Positions 23,223 through 31,927 of a stretch of 64,000 nt of DNA are shown piece after piece. How positions within the stretch are numbered: position 1 is the first letter of the stretch; each line of letters starts with the position of its first letter. The DNA is taken from assembly GCF_011046245.1 (NCBI RefSeq), contig NZ_CP049241.1, forward strand, positions 1-64,000, given 5' to 3'. The translations under genes were made by a program, and so were the position numbers. Under the pieces are notes generated by a model. The model was given only the letters and a program-made list of their open reading frames with translations. It was not told where the DNA came from and made no database searches. Source of the DNA: Allorhizobium pseudoryzae (GTDB lineage Bacteria > Pseudomonadota > Alphaproteobacteria > Rhizobiales > Rhizobiaceae).

Positions 23223-24235
23223 GACCGTTTTCCTATCTCCGCCCGACCGATCTTTCGCATGCCGTTTCGGCGCTTGCCGCCGAACCCGGCGCCCAGGTGC
23301 TGGCCGGCGGCACCAATCTCGTCGATCTGATGAAATACGATGTCGCCCATCCGACCGCCGTTATCGACATCAACGGTCTGCCGCTGAAGGAGATCGAAGC
23401 ATCGGACAACGGTCGCATCCGCATCGGTGCGCTCACCACCAATGCGCAGGTCGCCTATGATGCCAAGGTGCTGGAATCGCTGCCGCTTCTGTCGTCGGCC
23501 ATCCTTGCCGGCGCCTCGCCGCAGCTGCGCAATGCCGCCACCACCGGCGGCAATCTTTTGCAGCGCACGCGGTGCTATTATTTCTATGATCCCGCCACTC
23601 CCTGCAACAAGCGGGAGCCCGGCACCGGCTGTTCGGCCATCGGCGGCGTTACCCGCATCCATGCTATCCTCGGCGCCTCGGATCAGTGCATCGCCACCCA
23701 CCCGTCGGATATGTGCGTGGCGCTCGCCGCCCTTGATGCGGTGGTCGAGGTCGTCGGGCCGGATGGCCCGCGCGACATCCCCTTCCTCGCTTTCCACCGC
23801 CTGCCGGGCGAGCATCCGGAGCGCGACAACACGCTGCTTCCCGGCGAAATCGTCGTCGCGGTGCGGGCGGATGCCGGGCGCTTTGCCCGCCACCACAGCT
23901 ATCTGAAGCTGCGCGACCGGCTGTCTTACGCATTCGCGCTGGTCTCGGTCGCCGCAGCCCTCGATATCGAGGACGGCCGCATTCTCGATGCCCGGGTGGC
24001 ACTCGGGGGCGTGGCCCACAAGCCCTGGCGCGATCCGCTGGCAGAAGCGGAAGTGGCCGGCAAGCCGGCGAACCGGGAGACCTTCGAGGCCCTGGCGGAC
24101 CGGCTTCTCGCCGGCGCGAAAGGCCAGGGCGACAATGACTTCAAGATCCCGATGGCCGCCAAGGCGATCGTCCGGGCCCTCACCCAGGCCGCTGAGGGCA
24201 CACCGCAGATCCAGTCCGAAAAACGCATCCGCTGA
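23219..24235 (+). CDS. paoB: Aldehyde oxidoreductase FAD subunit (PaoB-like)
   Basis: A 338-residue FAD-binding subunit. The flavin motif is LAGGTNLVDLMKYDV (about residue 30) with a second at ATTGGNLLQRTRCYYF. The insert CYYFYDPATPCNKREPGTGC carries the cysteines that in E. coli PaoB bind an extra 4Fe-4S cluster, which separates this subgroup from ordinary xanthine dehydrogenases. ATG at 23219 overlaps paoA. Confidence 0.92.
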   Translation: MRPFSYLRPTDLSHAVSALAAEPGAQVLAGGTNLVDLMKYDVAHPTAVIDINGLPLKEIEASDNGRIRIGALTTNAQVAYDAKVLESLPLLSSAILAGASPQLRNAATTGGNLLQRTRCYYFYDPATPCNKREPGTGCSAIGGVTRIHAILGASDQCIATHPSDMCVALAALDAVVEVVGPDGPRDIPFLAFHRLPGEHPERDNTLLPGEIVVAVRADAGRFARHHSYLKLRDRLSYAFALVSVAAALDIEDGRILDARVALGGVAHKPWRDPLAEAEVAGKPANRETFEALADRLLAGAKGQGDNDFKIPMAAKAIVRALTQAAEGTPQIQSEKRIR

Positions 24236-24248
24236 GGAGACAAGACCC

Positions 24249-26522
24249 ATGGCTCACCCCACCTCCGGCCGCGTCATCGGCTTTCCCCTGCCGCGTATCG
24301 ACGGCGCGAAAAAGGTCACCGGCACCGCCCCTTATGCGGTCGAACATGCCGCCCCCGACGCGCTGTTCGGCTTCGTTACCACGGCCACCATCAACCGCGG
24401 CAGGATTGTCGCGATCGATCTGGCCGATGCCGCCGCAACGCCCGGTGTCGTCAAGATCTATACCCACGAAAACCGGCCGCGCACCGCCTGGTGGGATACC
24501 TCCTGGAAGGACGAGGTGGCGCTCCCCGGCCACCCGTTCCGCCCGCTGGAAAACGACCGCGTGCTGTTCGACGGCCAGCCGGTGGCGCTGGTGATCGCCG
24601 AAACGTTTGAAGCCGCCCGCGATGCCGCCGCGCTGATCCGCGTCCGCTACGAGGCAGAAGCGCCGAAGACCGATCTCGCCACTGAGCGCGCGAACGCCTA
24701 TGTGCCGAAGGAAAACCGCAGCGGCATTGCACCGCCGCCCGCCCCGCGCGGCGATGCGGACGGCGCCTATGCGACAGCGGCGCACACCATCTCCGCCGAA
24801 TACTGGCTGGAGGGCGAATACCACAATCCGATGGAGCTCTATGGCTCCACCGTGATCTATGAAGGCGAAGGCCGCATCACCGTCTACGACAAGACGCAAG
24901 GCTCGCAGAACGTCCAGGGTTATCTCTGCGGCATCTTCGAACTGAAGCCGGAAAATGTCCGCGTTTTCAACCCCTTCGTCGGCGGCGCCTTCGGATCGGG
25001 CCTGCGCCCCGGCCACCAGGTGTTTCTCGCAACGCTTGCCGCGCTCGATCTCAAGCGGTCCGTGAAGCTGGAGATTTCCCGCCAGGAAATGTTCTACATG
25101 CGCTGGCGCCCGGCCACCGTCCAGACCGTCCAGATGGGTGCCGATGCGGACGGCCGGCTGGTCTCGATCAAGCACCACGCCATTGAGGCCACCTCCACCT
25201 ATGAGGATTACCAGGAAACCGTCGTCAACTGGTCGGGCCTTGCCTACAAATGCGACAACGTCACCCTCTCCTATGAACTCGCCGCCCTGACGGTCGCCAC
25301 GCCTGGCGATATGCGCGCGCCGGGTGCGGCCACCGGTTTCGTCGCGCTCGAATGCGCGATCGATGAACTCGCCTATAACGTCGGTCTCGATCCGCTGGAG
25401 ATGCGGGTGCGCAACTTCGTGCATGTGGACCAGAACGAGGACCTGCAGTTCACCTCCAAGGCGCTGCATGCCTGTTACCGCGAAGGCGGCAAACGCTTTG
25501 GCTGGGACCGCCGCAGCCCCGCCCCGCGCTCGATGCGCGAGGGTCAGGACCTGATCGGCTGGGGCATGGCGACCGGCATCTGGGAGGCAACGCTCACCAA
25601 TGCCGCGGCGAAAGCCCGGCTGGAAAAGGGCGGCAAGGTCACCGTTTCCGCCGCCGCATCCGATATCGGCACAGGCACCTGGACGATCCTTGCCCAGATC
25701 GGCGCCGACGGCTTCGGCATCCTGCCGGAGGATGTGACGGTAAAGATCGGCGATTCCTCCCTGTCCAAAACCTCCGTCGAAGGCGGCTCCTGGACCGCCG
25801 CCTCCTCGGGCTCAGCTGTCCAGGCCGCTAGCACCGCCGTGCGCGCCACGCTCCTGAAGCACGCCCAGGCGATGCCGGGAACGCCGCTCACCGATATCGG
25901 CGTCGAACAGACCGCCATCCGCGACGGTCGCCTGGTGCTCGATATCAACGACCAGGTCGGCGTGGCACTCGACGACATTCTCGATGCCGCCGGCCTTTCC
26001 TTCATCGAGGAAGAGGCAAAGGTCGCACCGGACGCAGCGCAGGCGAAGAAATTCGTCAGCTACACCCATTCCGGCATCTTCGTGGAGGTGCGGATCGATG
26101 AGGAGCTTGGTGTCCTGCGCGTCACCCGCGTCGTCATTGCAGTCGCCGCCGGCCGTATCCTCAACCCAAAGACCGCCCGCAGCCAGGTGCTCGGCGGCGT
26201 GGTGATGGGCATCGGCATGGCGCTGCACGAGGAAGGCATGACGGATCATCGCCTTGGCCGGCTGATGAACCACAATCTGGCCGAATACCACATCCCCGCC
26301 CATGCCGATATTGCCGACATCGACGTCATCTTCGTCGAGGAACACGACCAGATGGCAAGCCCGCTCGGCGTCAAGGGGCTCGGCGAAATCGGCATTGTCG
26401 GCGTCGCGAGCGCCGTCGCCAATGCCATCTACCACGCCACCGGCACGCGAATCCGCCACCTGCCGATCACCATCGACAAGATCCTCGATGCCACAAATCC
26501 TGCCAAGGAGGCCGCAGAATGA
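24249..26522 (+). CDS. paoC: Aldehyde oxidoreductase molybdenum-cofactor subunit (PaoC-like)
   Basis: A 757-residue large subunit. Motifs include FVGGAFGSG for cofactor binding, DMRAPGAATGF and, near the C-terminus, GVKGLGEIGIVG with the catalytic Glu. It oxidises aldehydes at a molybdenum-cytosine dinucleotide centre; the E. coli enzyme is periplasmic and PaoA carries the Tat signal, but no clear signal is seen in PaoA here. The stop overlaps the catalase-like gene by 4 nt. Confidence 0.92.
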   Translation: MAHPTSGRVIGFPLPRIDGAKKVTGTAPYAVEHAAPDALFGFVTTATINRGRIVAIDLADAAATPGVVKIYTHENRPRTAWWDTSWKDEVALPGHPFRPLENDRVLFDGQPVALVIAETFEAARDAAALIRVRYEAEAPKTDLATERANAYVPKENRSGIAPPPAPRGDADGAYATAAHTISAEYWLEGEYHNPMELYGSTVIYEGEGRITVYDKTQGSQNVQGYLCGIFELKPENVRVFNPFVGGAFGSGLRPGHQVFLATLAALDLKRSVKLEISRQEMFYMRWRPATVQTVQMGADADGRLVSIKHHAIEATSTYEDYQETVVNWSGLAYKCDNVTLSYELAALTVATPGDMRAPGAATGFVALECAIDELAYNVGLDPLEMRVRNFVHVDQNEDLQFTSKALHACYREGGKRFGWDRRSPAPRSMREGQDLIGWGMATGIWEATLTNAAAKARLEKGGKVTVSAAASDIGTGTWTILAQIGADGFGILPEDVTVKIGDSSLSKTSVEGGSWTAASSGSAVQAASTAVRATLLKHAQAMPGTPLTDIGVEQTAIRDGRLVLDINDQVGVALDDILDAAGLSFIEEEAKVAPDAAQAKKFVSYTHSGIFVEVRIDEELGVLRVTRVVIAVAAGRILNPKTARSQVLGGVVMGIGMALHEEGMTDHRLGRLMNHNLAEYHIPAHADIADIDVIFVEEHDQMASPLGVKGLGEIGIVGVASAVANAIYHATGTRIRHLPITIDKILDATNPAKEAAE

Positions 26523-27667
26523 CCCGTCTGCCCGAAAACCCGCAGCGTTATCACGAGGGCGTCGAGGACATCCGCCCCGACGAACCGCAAGTCGCCGAAG
26601 CGCTCGCCGACACCATGCTGTCGATCGCCTACAAGACCTATGCCGACAGCGCCCATGCGATCCGCTCAGTCCACGCCAAAAGCCATGCGCTGCTCGGCGC
26701 CGAAGTCGAGGTGCACGACAACCTGCCGCCGGACCTGGCGCAGGGCCTCTTTGCCCGTCCCGCCACCTATGATGCCGTGATCCGCCTCTCCACCACGCCC
26801 GGCGACATTTTACACGACAGCGTCTCGGCCCCGCGCGGCATGGCGCTGAAGATCCTCGATGTGGCGGGCGATCGCCTGCCGGGCGCGGAACACTCCACCT
26901 CGCAGGATTTCGTCATGGTCAATGGCAAGGTGTTCAACTCGCCAAGCGGCGAGGCCTTCCTCGGCAGCCTGAAGCTTCTCGCCGCCACCACCGACCGGGC
27001 GGAAGGTGCCAAGAAGGTTCTGTCGAAAATCCTGCGCGGGGCCGAAAGCGTCGCAGAAACGCTCGGCAAGGAACTGACGCCGGTGAAGGTGATGGGCGGC
27101 CAGCCGATGACCCATATGCTGGGCGAAAGTTTTTACACCCAGGTGCCCGTCCGTTACGGCGCCTATATCGCCAAGCTCGGCGTCGTGCCGGCTTCCGACA
27201 ACCTGAAAGCCCTCATCGACCGCACCGTGAGCACCGCCGGCGATCCGGACACGCACCGCCATCTGCTCGACGAGTTTTTCGAGCAGGAGACTGCGGTGTG
27301 GCACTTGAAGGCACAACTCTGCACCAATCTCGACGAGATGCCGGTGGAAGATCCGATGGCACTCTGGGACGAGGAGAAAAGTCCTTACTTTACCGTCGCC
27401 ACCATCACCGCCGGTCCGCAGACCGCCTGGAGCGAAGAACGCTCCGAACAGGTGGATGACGGCATGAAGTTCTCGCCCTGGAACGGCATCGCCGCCCACC
27501 AGCCGCTCGGCCAGATCATGCGGCTGCGCAAACTCGCCTATGAACGCTCCGCCGCCTTCCGCTCCGAACGCAACCCCACCCCCGTCACCGAACCCGCCCG
27601 CTGCCCCTTTGCCCACGGCAGCGCCGGAAATGTGGTGCAGGCCACGGGTGCGCGGGTGTTTCCCTAA
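26519..27667 (+). CDS. Catalase-family heme protein (SrpA-like)
   Basis: A 382-residue catalase-superfamily protein, shorter than true catalases (about 480 or more). HAKSHALLGAEVEVHDNLP holds the distal His region and ATYDAVIRLSTTPGD the following strand; FVMVNGKVFNSP resembles the substrate-channel segment. It is translationally coupled (4-nt overlap) to paoC. Molybdenum aldehyde oxidases can make hydrogen peroxide, so a detoxifying partner is plausible, but catalase or peroxygenase activity is not shown by sequence alone. Confidence 0.82.
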   Translation: MTRLPENPQRYHEGVEDIRPDEPQVAEALADTMLSIAYKTYADSAHAIRSVHAKSHALLGAEVEVHDNLPPDLAQGLFARPATYDAVIRLSTTPGDILHDSVSAPRGMALKILDVAGDRLPGAEHSTSQDFVMVNGKVFNSPSGEAFLGSLKLLAATTDRAEGAKKVLSKILRGAESVAETLGKELTPVKVMGGQPMTHMLGESFYTQVPVRYGAYIAKLGVVPASDNLKALIDRTVSTAGDPDTHRHLLDEFFEQETAVWHLKAQLCTNLDEMPVEDPMALWDEEKSPYFTVATITAGPQTAWSEERSEQVDDGMKFSPWNGIAAHQPLGQIMRLRKLAYERSAAFRSERNPTPVTEPARCPFAHGSAGNVVQATGARVFP

Positions 27668-27729
27668 GGTCGTAAAGGCCTAAGGGAGCACTCGGCCGAG
27701 TGCGGCTGATGGGACGCGAGAGCGCCGCA

Positions 27730-27845
27730 CGGCCCTTCTCCCCGCTGAGCGGGGAGAAGGTGGCGGCAGCCGGATGAGGGGCAAAGCCGCAAACTTGTCA
27801 GAAGCCCAGCCCCTCACCCCGCCAAGCGGCGAGAGGAGGAAACGG
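27730..27845. repeat. Rhizobial palindromic intergenic repeat pair
   Basis: CCCTTCTCCCCGCTGAGCGGGGAGAAGG followed by GGCAGCCGGATGAGGGG (each given as separate parts of the unit at 27733-27780), then the inverted-type unit CCCCTCACCCCGCCAAGCGGCGAGAGG at 27811-27838. Similar elements lie at 31141, 37597 and 17806. Confidence 0.75.
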
Positions 27846-27879
27846 CGCGGCAGACGGGATTGCTCTAACCGCTGCCCTG

Positions 27880-28338
27880 TCACCCGACCCGCTGCCGCCG
27901 CTGATCCATGAGGTAACGTGTGGCATAGGCAATCGAACGCGGGATCGGTTTTGCCTTGCGGTAATCGGCGACCTGGCGGCGGGAAATCTCCAGCGCTGCC
28001 GCCATGCCCTCCAGCGTCATGCCAAGTTCGTCCATGGCCTTGCGAAAATCCGCGTTGCCGAAATCGACCGGCGGCAGCTTGCTGAGCCAGAGGGCCGAAA
28101 AATCGATCCCACCCGGCCATTCGATCGCCGTTCCAAATTCCTCGACCGTCACAGCGCGAAACAACGCGTCATCCTGCCGCAACGGCATGAACACCCGGCG
28201 GCTCAGCAGCGCCGGCGCCAGATCCACCACCTGCTCCTGGCCCGACGCCCAGGTAACCCGCAGCAGGCGATCGTCCAGCGGCTCGACCATCCGGATGCGC
28301 GGCAGGGGCTCACCGACAGAGATCAATTCATCGCTCAT
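27880..28338 (-). CDS. DUF2442 protein with C-terminal helix-turn-helix
   Basis: A 152-residue protein. The N-terminal half (RIRMVEPLDDRLLRVTWASG through AIEWPGGIDFSALWL) is a DUF2442 domain; the C-terminal half (DELGMTLEGMAAALEISRRQVADYRK) is a helix-turn-helix. DUF2442 and DUF4160 proteins often occur as a pair resembling toxin-antitoxin modules, and the DNA-binding tail suggests this one autoregulates. It overlaps the DUF4160 gene by 11 nt. Confidence 0.8.
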   Translation of the reverse strand: MSDELISVGEPLPRIRMVEPLDDRLLRVTWASGQEQVVDLAPALLSRRVFMPLRQDDALFRAVTVEEFGTAIEWPGGIDFSALWLSKLPPVDFGNADFRKAMDELGMTLEGMAAALEISRRQVADYRKAKPIPRSIAYATRYLMDQRRQRVG

Positions 28339-28564
28339 TGAGGCGTTTCCATTCCGATTCCAGGCGCTTCCGGTTCTCGTCCGTCGATGCCCATTCTCTC
28401 ACCAACTGCAGATTCCGTGCCGTGATCTGCCCCTGCAGCACGCTCAAGTCCCGGATCAGGATCAGCGCATCATGATCCGGCGTTGCGACATGGAAGTGCG
28501 GCGGATTGTGATCATCCGCAAACAGCATGATCTTCATGTTGCCCAGACGCATGAGCACCGGCAT
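28328..28564 (-). CDS. DUF4160 protein
   Basis: A 78-residue protein with the family signature IMLFADDHNPPHFHVATPDHDALI, whose histidines are conserved. ATG at 28564 follows GGAGG by 8 nt and is preferred over an ATG five codons upstream. It is the first gene of the DUF4160-DUF2442 bicistron. Function is unproven in the family. Confidence 0.85.
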   Translation of the reverse strand: MPVLMRLGNMKIMLFADDHNPPHFHVATPDHDALILIRDLSVLQGQITARNLQLVREWASTDENRKRLESEWKRLNER

Positions 28565-28580
28565 CCGGAACGCCTCCAAA

Positions 28581-28601
28581 ATAGTGCATGATGCGCACTA
28601 T
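28581..28601. promoter_or_regulatory. Candidate operator of the DUF4160/DUF2442 pair
   Basis: Perfect inverted repeat ATAGTGC-N7-GCACTAT, 17 bp upstream of the DUF4160 start. The downstream helix-turn-helix protein is the obvious candidate binder. Confidence 0.45.
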
Positions 28602-28674
28602 GTCGAGCACATCAGCAGATCATGCAGGCAGGATGCAACTAGAAGAAGCATCAATCAAGAAGGGCGCATCCTTC

Positions 28675-30168
28675 TCACGTTCCGCAAAAGGTCCGCAGCA
28701 CCCGTTCCTCGTCCTTTGGCGGCTCGGCATAAGGAGCAAACTCCGGCCTGTCCTCGTAAGGGGCGCTGACCGCCTCGAGCAGGCGGCGGAAGGGGGTGAT
28801 GTCCCCCTCGCCTGCGGCGGCAATTGCTTCCTCGATCCGGTGATTGCGGGGGATGATCGCCGGGTTGACCGCGCGCATCGTCGCTGCCCGGTCGATACCA
28901 TCGGACGCTTCGCGGGCAAGGCGGGCGCGCCACTGTGGCAGCCAGGCTTCGGCCTTCTGCCAGGGGGCAAAGCCTTCCAGAAACGCGGCTTCGGCCTTCA
29001 GTTTCGCCGCCGCGTCATCCCCGGCATCGGCCTCGGCCACAGTGCAGAGCCTGCGGAAGGTGAGCGTAAAATCGGCGCGGCCGTCCTGCATGGCGGCGAG
29101 CAGCGTCTGAGCCAGGTCGCCATCCTCGGCCTCCTCGGTGATGAGCCCCAGCTTCTTGCGGAAGACGGCGATCCAGGCCGTCTGGAACACCTCGCCAAAC
29201 CGTTTCAGCACGTCGTTGGCCGCCTCCACCGCCCGGTCCTGGTCGGCATCGATCAGCGGCAACAGGCATTCGGCCAGCCGCGCCATGTTCCACTGGCCGA
29301 TGCCCGGCTGGTTGCGATAGGCATACCGCCCCTGCTGGTCGATCGAGGAAAACACCTTCATATGGTCGTAGTCGTCGAGGAAGGCGCAGGGGCCGAAATC
29401 GATCGTCTCGCCGGACAGCGTCATGTTGTCGGTGTTCATCACGCCGTGGATGAAGCCGACGCCCAGCCAGCGGGCAATCAGCGCCGCCTGGCGTTCCGCC
29501 ACCTGCGTCAACAACGCAAGATAAGGCTTTTCGGCTCCCTTCAGATCCGGGTCATGCCGGTCGATCACGTAATCGGCAAGCGCCCGGATCGCCTCCTCGT
29601 CCCCGCGTGCGGCAAAATACTGGAAGGTTCCGACCCGCACATGGCTTGCCGCCACCCGGGTGAAGACCGCGCCGGGCAGCATGGTTTCGCGCTGCACCGG
29701 ATCGCCGGTCAGAACGGCGGCCAGCGCCCGGGTTGCCGGAATGCCAAGAGCGGCAAAGGCTTCCGAGACGATATATTCGCGTAGAACCGGGCCAAGGGCA
29801 GCCCGCCCGTCGCCGCGCCTCGAAAACGGCGTCGGCCCCGCCCCCTTCAGCTGGATGTCACGACGCACGCCATCGGCATCCACCACCTCGCCGAGCAGGA
29901 TCGCCCGGCCATCGCCGAGTTGCGGCACGAAATTGCCGAACTGGTGGCCGGCATAGGCCATGGCAAGCGGCATGGCGCCCGGCGGCAGGACATTGCCGGA
30001 AAAAATCGCCGCCAGGCGCCCCGTGTCCGTTTCGTCAAGGGTGAGACCCAGATTTTTTGCAAGCGGGCCGTTGAACGCCATCAGCACCGGGCCGGAGACG
30101 GCCTCCGGATAGACGGAGGCATAAAAGCGCTCGGGCAGGCGCGCATAAGAATTATCAAACGGGAACAA
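28675..30168 (-). CDS. selO: SelO/YdiU pseudokinase, protein AMPylase
   Basis: About 497 residues. SelO proteins move AMP from ATP to protein Ser/Thr/Tyr in redox stress. Motifs visible: MAYAGHQFGNFVPQLGDGRAILLGEV, DIQLKGAGPTPFSRRGDGRA, and GFIHGVMNTDNMTLSGETIDFGPCAFLD for the metal site (each read in segments along residues 70-290). TTG at 30168 (GGAG 8 nt upstream) opens with FPFDNSYARLPERF, the usual family N-terminus; an ATG at 30228 would add 20 residues but lacks a ribosome-binding site. The C-terminal Cys (FCGT end) replaces the selenocysteine of animal SelO. Confidence 0.92.
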   Translation of the reverse strand: MFPFDNSYARLPERFYASVYPEAVSGPVLMAFNGPLAKNLGLTLDETDTGRLAAIFSGNVLPPGAMPLAMAYAGHQFGNFVPQLGDGRAILLGEVVDADGVRRDIQLKGAGPTPFSRRGDGRAALGPVLREYIVSEAFAALGIPATRALAAVLTGDPVQRETMLPGAVFTRVAASHVRVGTFQYFAARGDEEAIRALADYVIDRHDPDLKGAEKPYLALLTQVAERQAALIARWLGVGFIHGVMNTDNMTLSGETIDFGPCAFLDDYDHMKVFSSIDQQGRYAYRNQPGIGQWNMARLAECLLPLIDADQDRAVEAANDVLKRFGEVFQTAWIAVFRKKLGLITEEAEDGDLAQTLLAAMQDGRADFTLTFRRLCTVAEADAGDDAAAKLKAEAAFLEGFAPWQKAEAWLPQWRARLAREASDGIDRAATMRAVNPAIIPRNHRIEEAIAAAGEGDITPFRRLLEAVSAPYEDRPEFAPYAEPPKDEERVLRTFCGT

Positions 30169-30402
30169 GATCTTACTCCTTGGAAGCCGGAACCTCTGGG
30201 CAAGGTTCGCCTCGTCTGTCTTCAGCATATGGGGTCAGCGTGGCAAACCGCAAGCGAGGTGGAAAAAGCCGCCACCACTGCCCGGCAAGAGGGCGGCACG
30301 CCACAAAATTCGGCATTCCTGATACTGTGTTGTATATTAGCTACAGCCTTATAAGCACCACGCCCTACATCCGTTTCAGTCTCGCAAAAAGGGAATGATA
30401 CC

Positions 30403-31044
30403 ATGAAGAAAATCCTGATCCTCACGACCAGCGTCGCCCTCCTCAGCTCCACGGCCGCTTTCGCTGCCGATGCCATCTACGAGGCCCCGCAGGCTCCCGT
30501 CGCCCAGGATATCCCCGTCCAGACCTTCACCTGGGCCGGTCCCTATATCGGTCTGCACGGCGGTTACGGCTGGGCGGACGGCGACTTTACCGGCCCGGGC
30601 GGCACGGCTTCGGATGATTTCGACGGTGGCCGCATGGGCGGTTTCGTCGGCTACAACTGGCAGATGTCGAACGGCTTCGTCGTCGGTCTCGAAGGTGACG
30701 TGAACTACGACTGGAACGACAACGATTACGCCGGCGGCTACAATGTCGATACCGGCTTCTCCGGTTCGGTCCGCGGTCGCGTCGGTTATGCCATGGACCG
30801 CGCGCTCCTGTTCGCGGCAGCCGGCTGGACCGCGACCAATGCCTCGATCGAAGGTCCGGGCATCGATTCCAGCGAAACCATGCACGGCTGGACCGTCGGC
30901 GGCGGCGTCGACTGGGCCTTCACCGACAACGTCTTCGGCCGCCTCGAATACCGCTACAACGATTACGGCGACAAGAACATCGGCCCGATCAATGCCGATT
31001 TCGACCAGCACGTCGTGAACGTCGGTATCGGCGTGAAGTTCTGA
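30403..31044 (+). CDS. Outer-membrane beta-barrel protein (Omp25/Omp31 family)
   Basis: A 213-residue precursor with a clear signal peptide (KKILILTTSVALLSSTAAFAA, cleavage after AFA). The mature protein has alternating strands ending in aromatic residues, GPYIGLHGGYGWADGDF, and a C-terminal VVNVGIGVKF ending in Phe, as in eight-stranded OmpA-like barrels of Rhizobiales and Brucella. RBS is AAGGGA. A strong terminator follows. Likely a surface structural protein. Confidence 0.9.
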   Translation: MKKILILTTSVALLSSTAAFAADAIYEAPQAPVAQDIPVQTFTWAGPYIGLHGGYGWADGDFTGPGGTASDDFDGGRMGGFVGYNWQMSNGFVVGLEGDVNYDWNDNDYAGGYNVDTGFSGSVRGRVGYAMDRALLFAAAGWTATNASIEGPGIDSSETMHGWTVGGGVDWAFTDNVFGRLEYRYNDYGDKNIGPINADFDQHVVNVGIGVKF

Positions 31045-31065
31045 TCCCGCGCTCTGCGGATCAGC

Positions 31066-31096
31066 GAGCCGGCTCCTTCGGGGGCCGGCTTTTTTT
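31066..31096 (+). terminator. Intrinsic terminator after the porin gene
   Basis: GAGCCGGC-TCCTTCGGG-GGCCGGCT stem-loop followed by seven T. Confidence 0.88.
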
Positions 31097-31140
31097 GTGG
31101 CCAACGAATGCGGTCAAGAGGAACCACGGCAGCGCCGCGT

Positions 31141-31245
31141 TTCTCCTTCTCCCCGTGAGAACGGGGAGAAGGTGGCCGGCAGGCCGGATGAGGGGCGAGC
31201 CGGCAAGCCTTTCAAAACTTGAGTCCCTCACCCCCCGCGGGCAGC
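31141..31245. repeat. Rhizobial palindromic intergenic repeat
   Basis: CTTCTCCCCGTGAGAACGGGGAGAAGG unit (31146-31171) followed by GGCAGGCCGGATGAGGGG and a partial inverted unit near 31225. No gene in 31097-31277. Confidence 0.7.
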
Positions 31246-31277
31246 CGGATCTTCGGCCCCCTACTCCCCCCCTCACC

Positions 31278-31481
31278 TCATGCCATACCCAGCCGTTCCG
31301 GCGTGTAGCCGGCGTCGCGGATGGCGTCTTCGGCCTTGGCCGGGTCGCCGCCCTCGAGCGTGACGCGTTGGTTGGCGAGGTCGATTGCCACGGGAACGCC
31401 GGGCAGCGCCTTGTCGAGCGCCTGTTTCACCGTCTTTTCGCAATGGCCGCAGGTCATGTCGCGGACGAGGAATGTGGTCAT
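31278..31481 (-). CDS. copZ: CopZ-like copper chaperone (HMA domain)
   Basis: A 67-residue heavy-metal-associated domain. The metal-binding motif is MTCGHC (residues 9-14, FLVRDMTCGHCEKTV) in a beta-alpha-beta pattern. It should carry Cu(I) to CopA in the cytoplasm. ATG at 31481 follows AAGGAGA. Last gene of the copA-cueR-copZ operon, 11 bp after cueR. Confidence 0.9.
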   Translation of the reverse strand: MTTFLVRDMTCGHCEKTVKQALDKALPGVPVAIDLANQRVTLEGGDPAKAEDAIRDAGYTPERLGMA

Positions 31482-31492
31482 GGTTCTTCTCC

Positions 31493-31927
31493 TTAGGAAT
31501 GGGTTTTCGAAGATATCGTGGCCGCTTTCGGCGGATCGACATGGCCGGCGAGATCCTCCAGGATCGGGCAATCGGGCCTTCCGTCACCGCCGCAGCAATG
31601 GGCGAGGTGCTTCAGCGTCTTCACCATGGCCTGCATGTCGGCGATGCGGCGCTCGAGGTCGGCGATGTGTTCCACCGCCACGGCCTTCACCGCGGCACTT
31701 TCGCGCTCGCGGTCCTGCCAGAGCGCCAGGAGCCGCTCCGTCTCCTCCAGCGAAAAACCGAGCGAGCGGGCCCGCTTGATGAAGCGCAGCACATGCACGT
31801 CGTCTGCGGCGTAGACACGATAATTGTTGCCGGAGCGGGTGGACGGCCGGATGAGGCCGATCTGCTCGTAATAGCGGATCATCTTGGCGGAAACGCCGGA
31901 TGCCTCGGAGGCCTCGCCGATGTTCAT
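31493..31927 (-). CDS. cueR: CueR-type MerR-family copper regulator
   Basis: A 144-residue MerR-family activator. The N-terminal winged helix is NIGEASEASGVSAKMIRYYEQIGL, followed by the dimer helix. The C-terminal metal loop CCGGDGRPDCPIL holds two cysteines in the Cu(I)-sensor pattern. It overlaps copA by 4 nt. The expected operator is found upstream of copA. Confidence 0.92.
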   Translation of the reverse strand: MNIGEASEASGVSAKMIRYYEQIGLIRPSTRSGNNYRVYAADDVHVLRFIKRARSLGFSLEETERLLALWQDRERESAAVKAVAVEHIADLERRIADMQAMVKTLKHLAHCCGGDGRPDCPILEDLAGHVDPPKAATISSKTHS

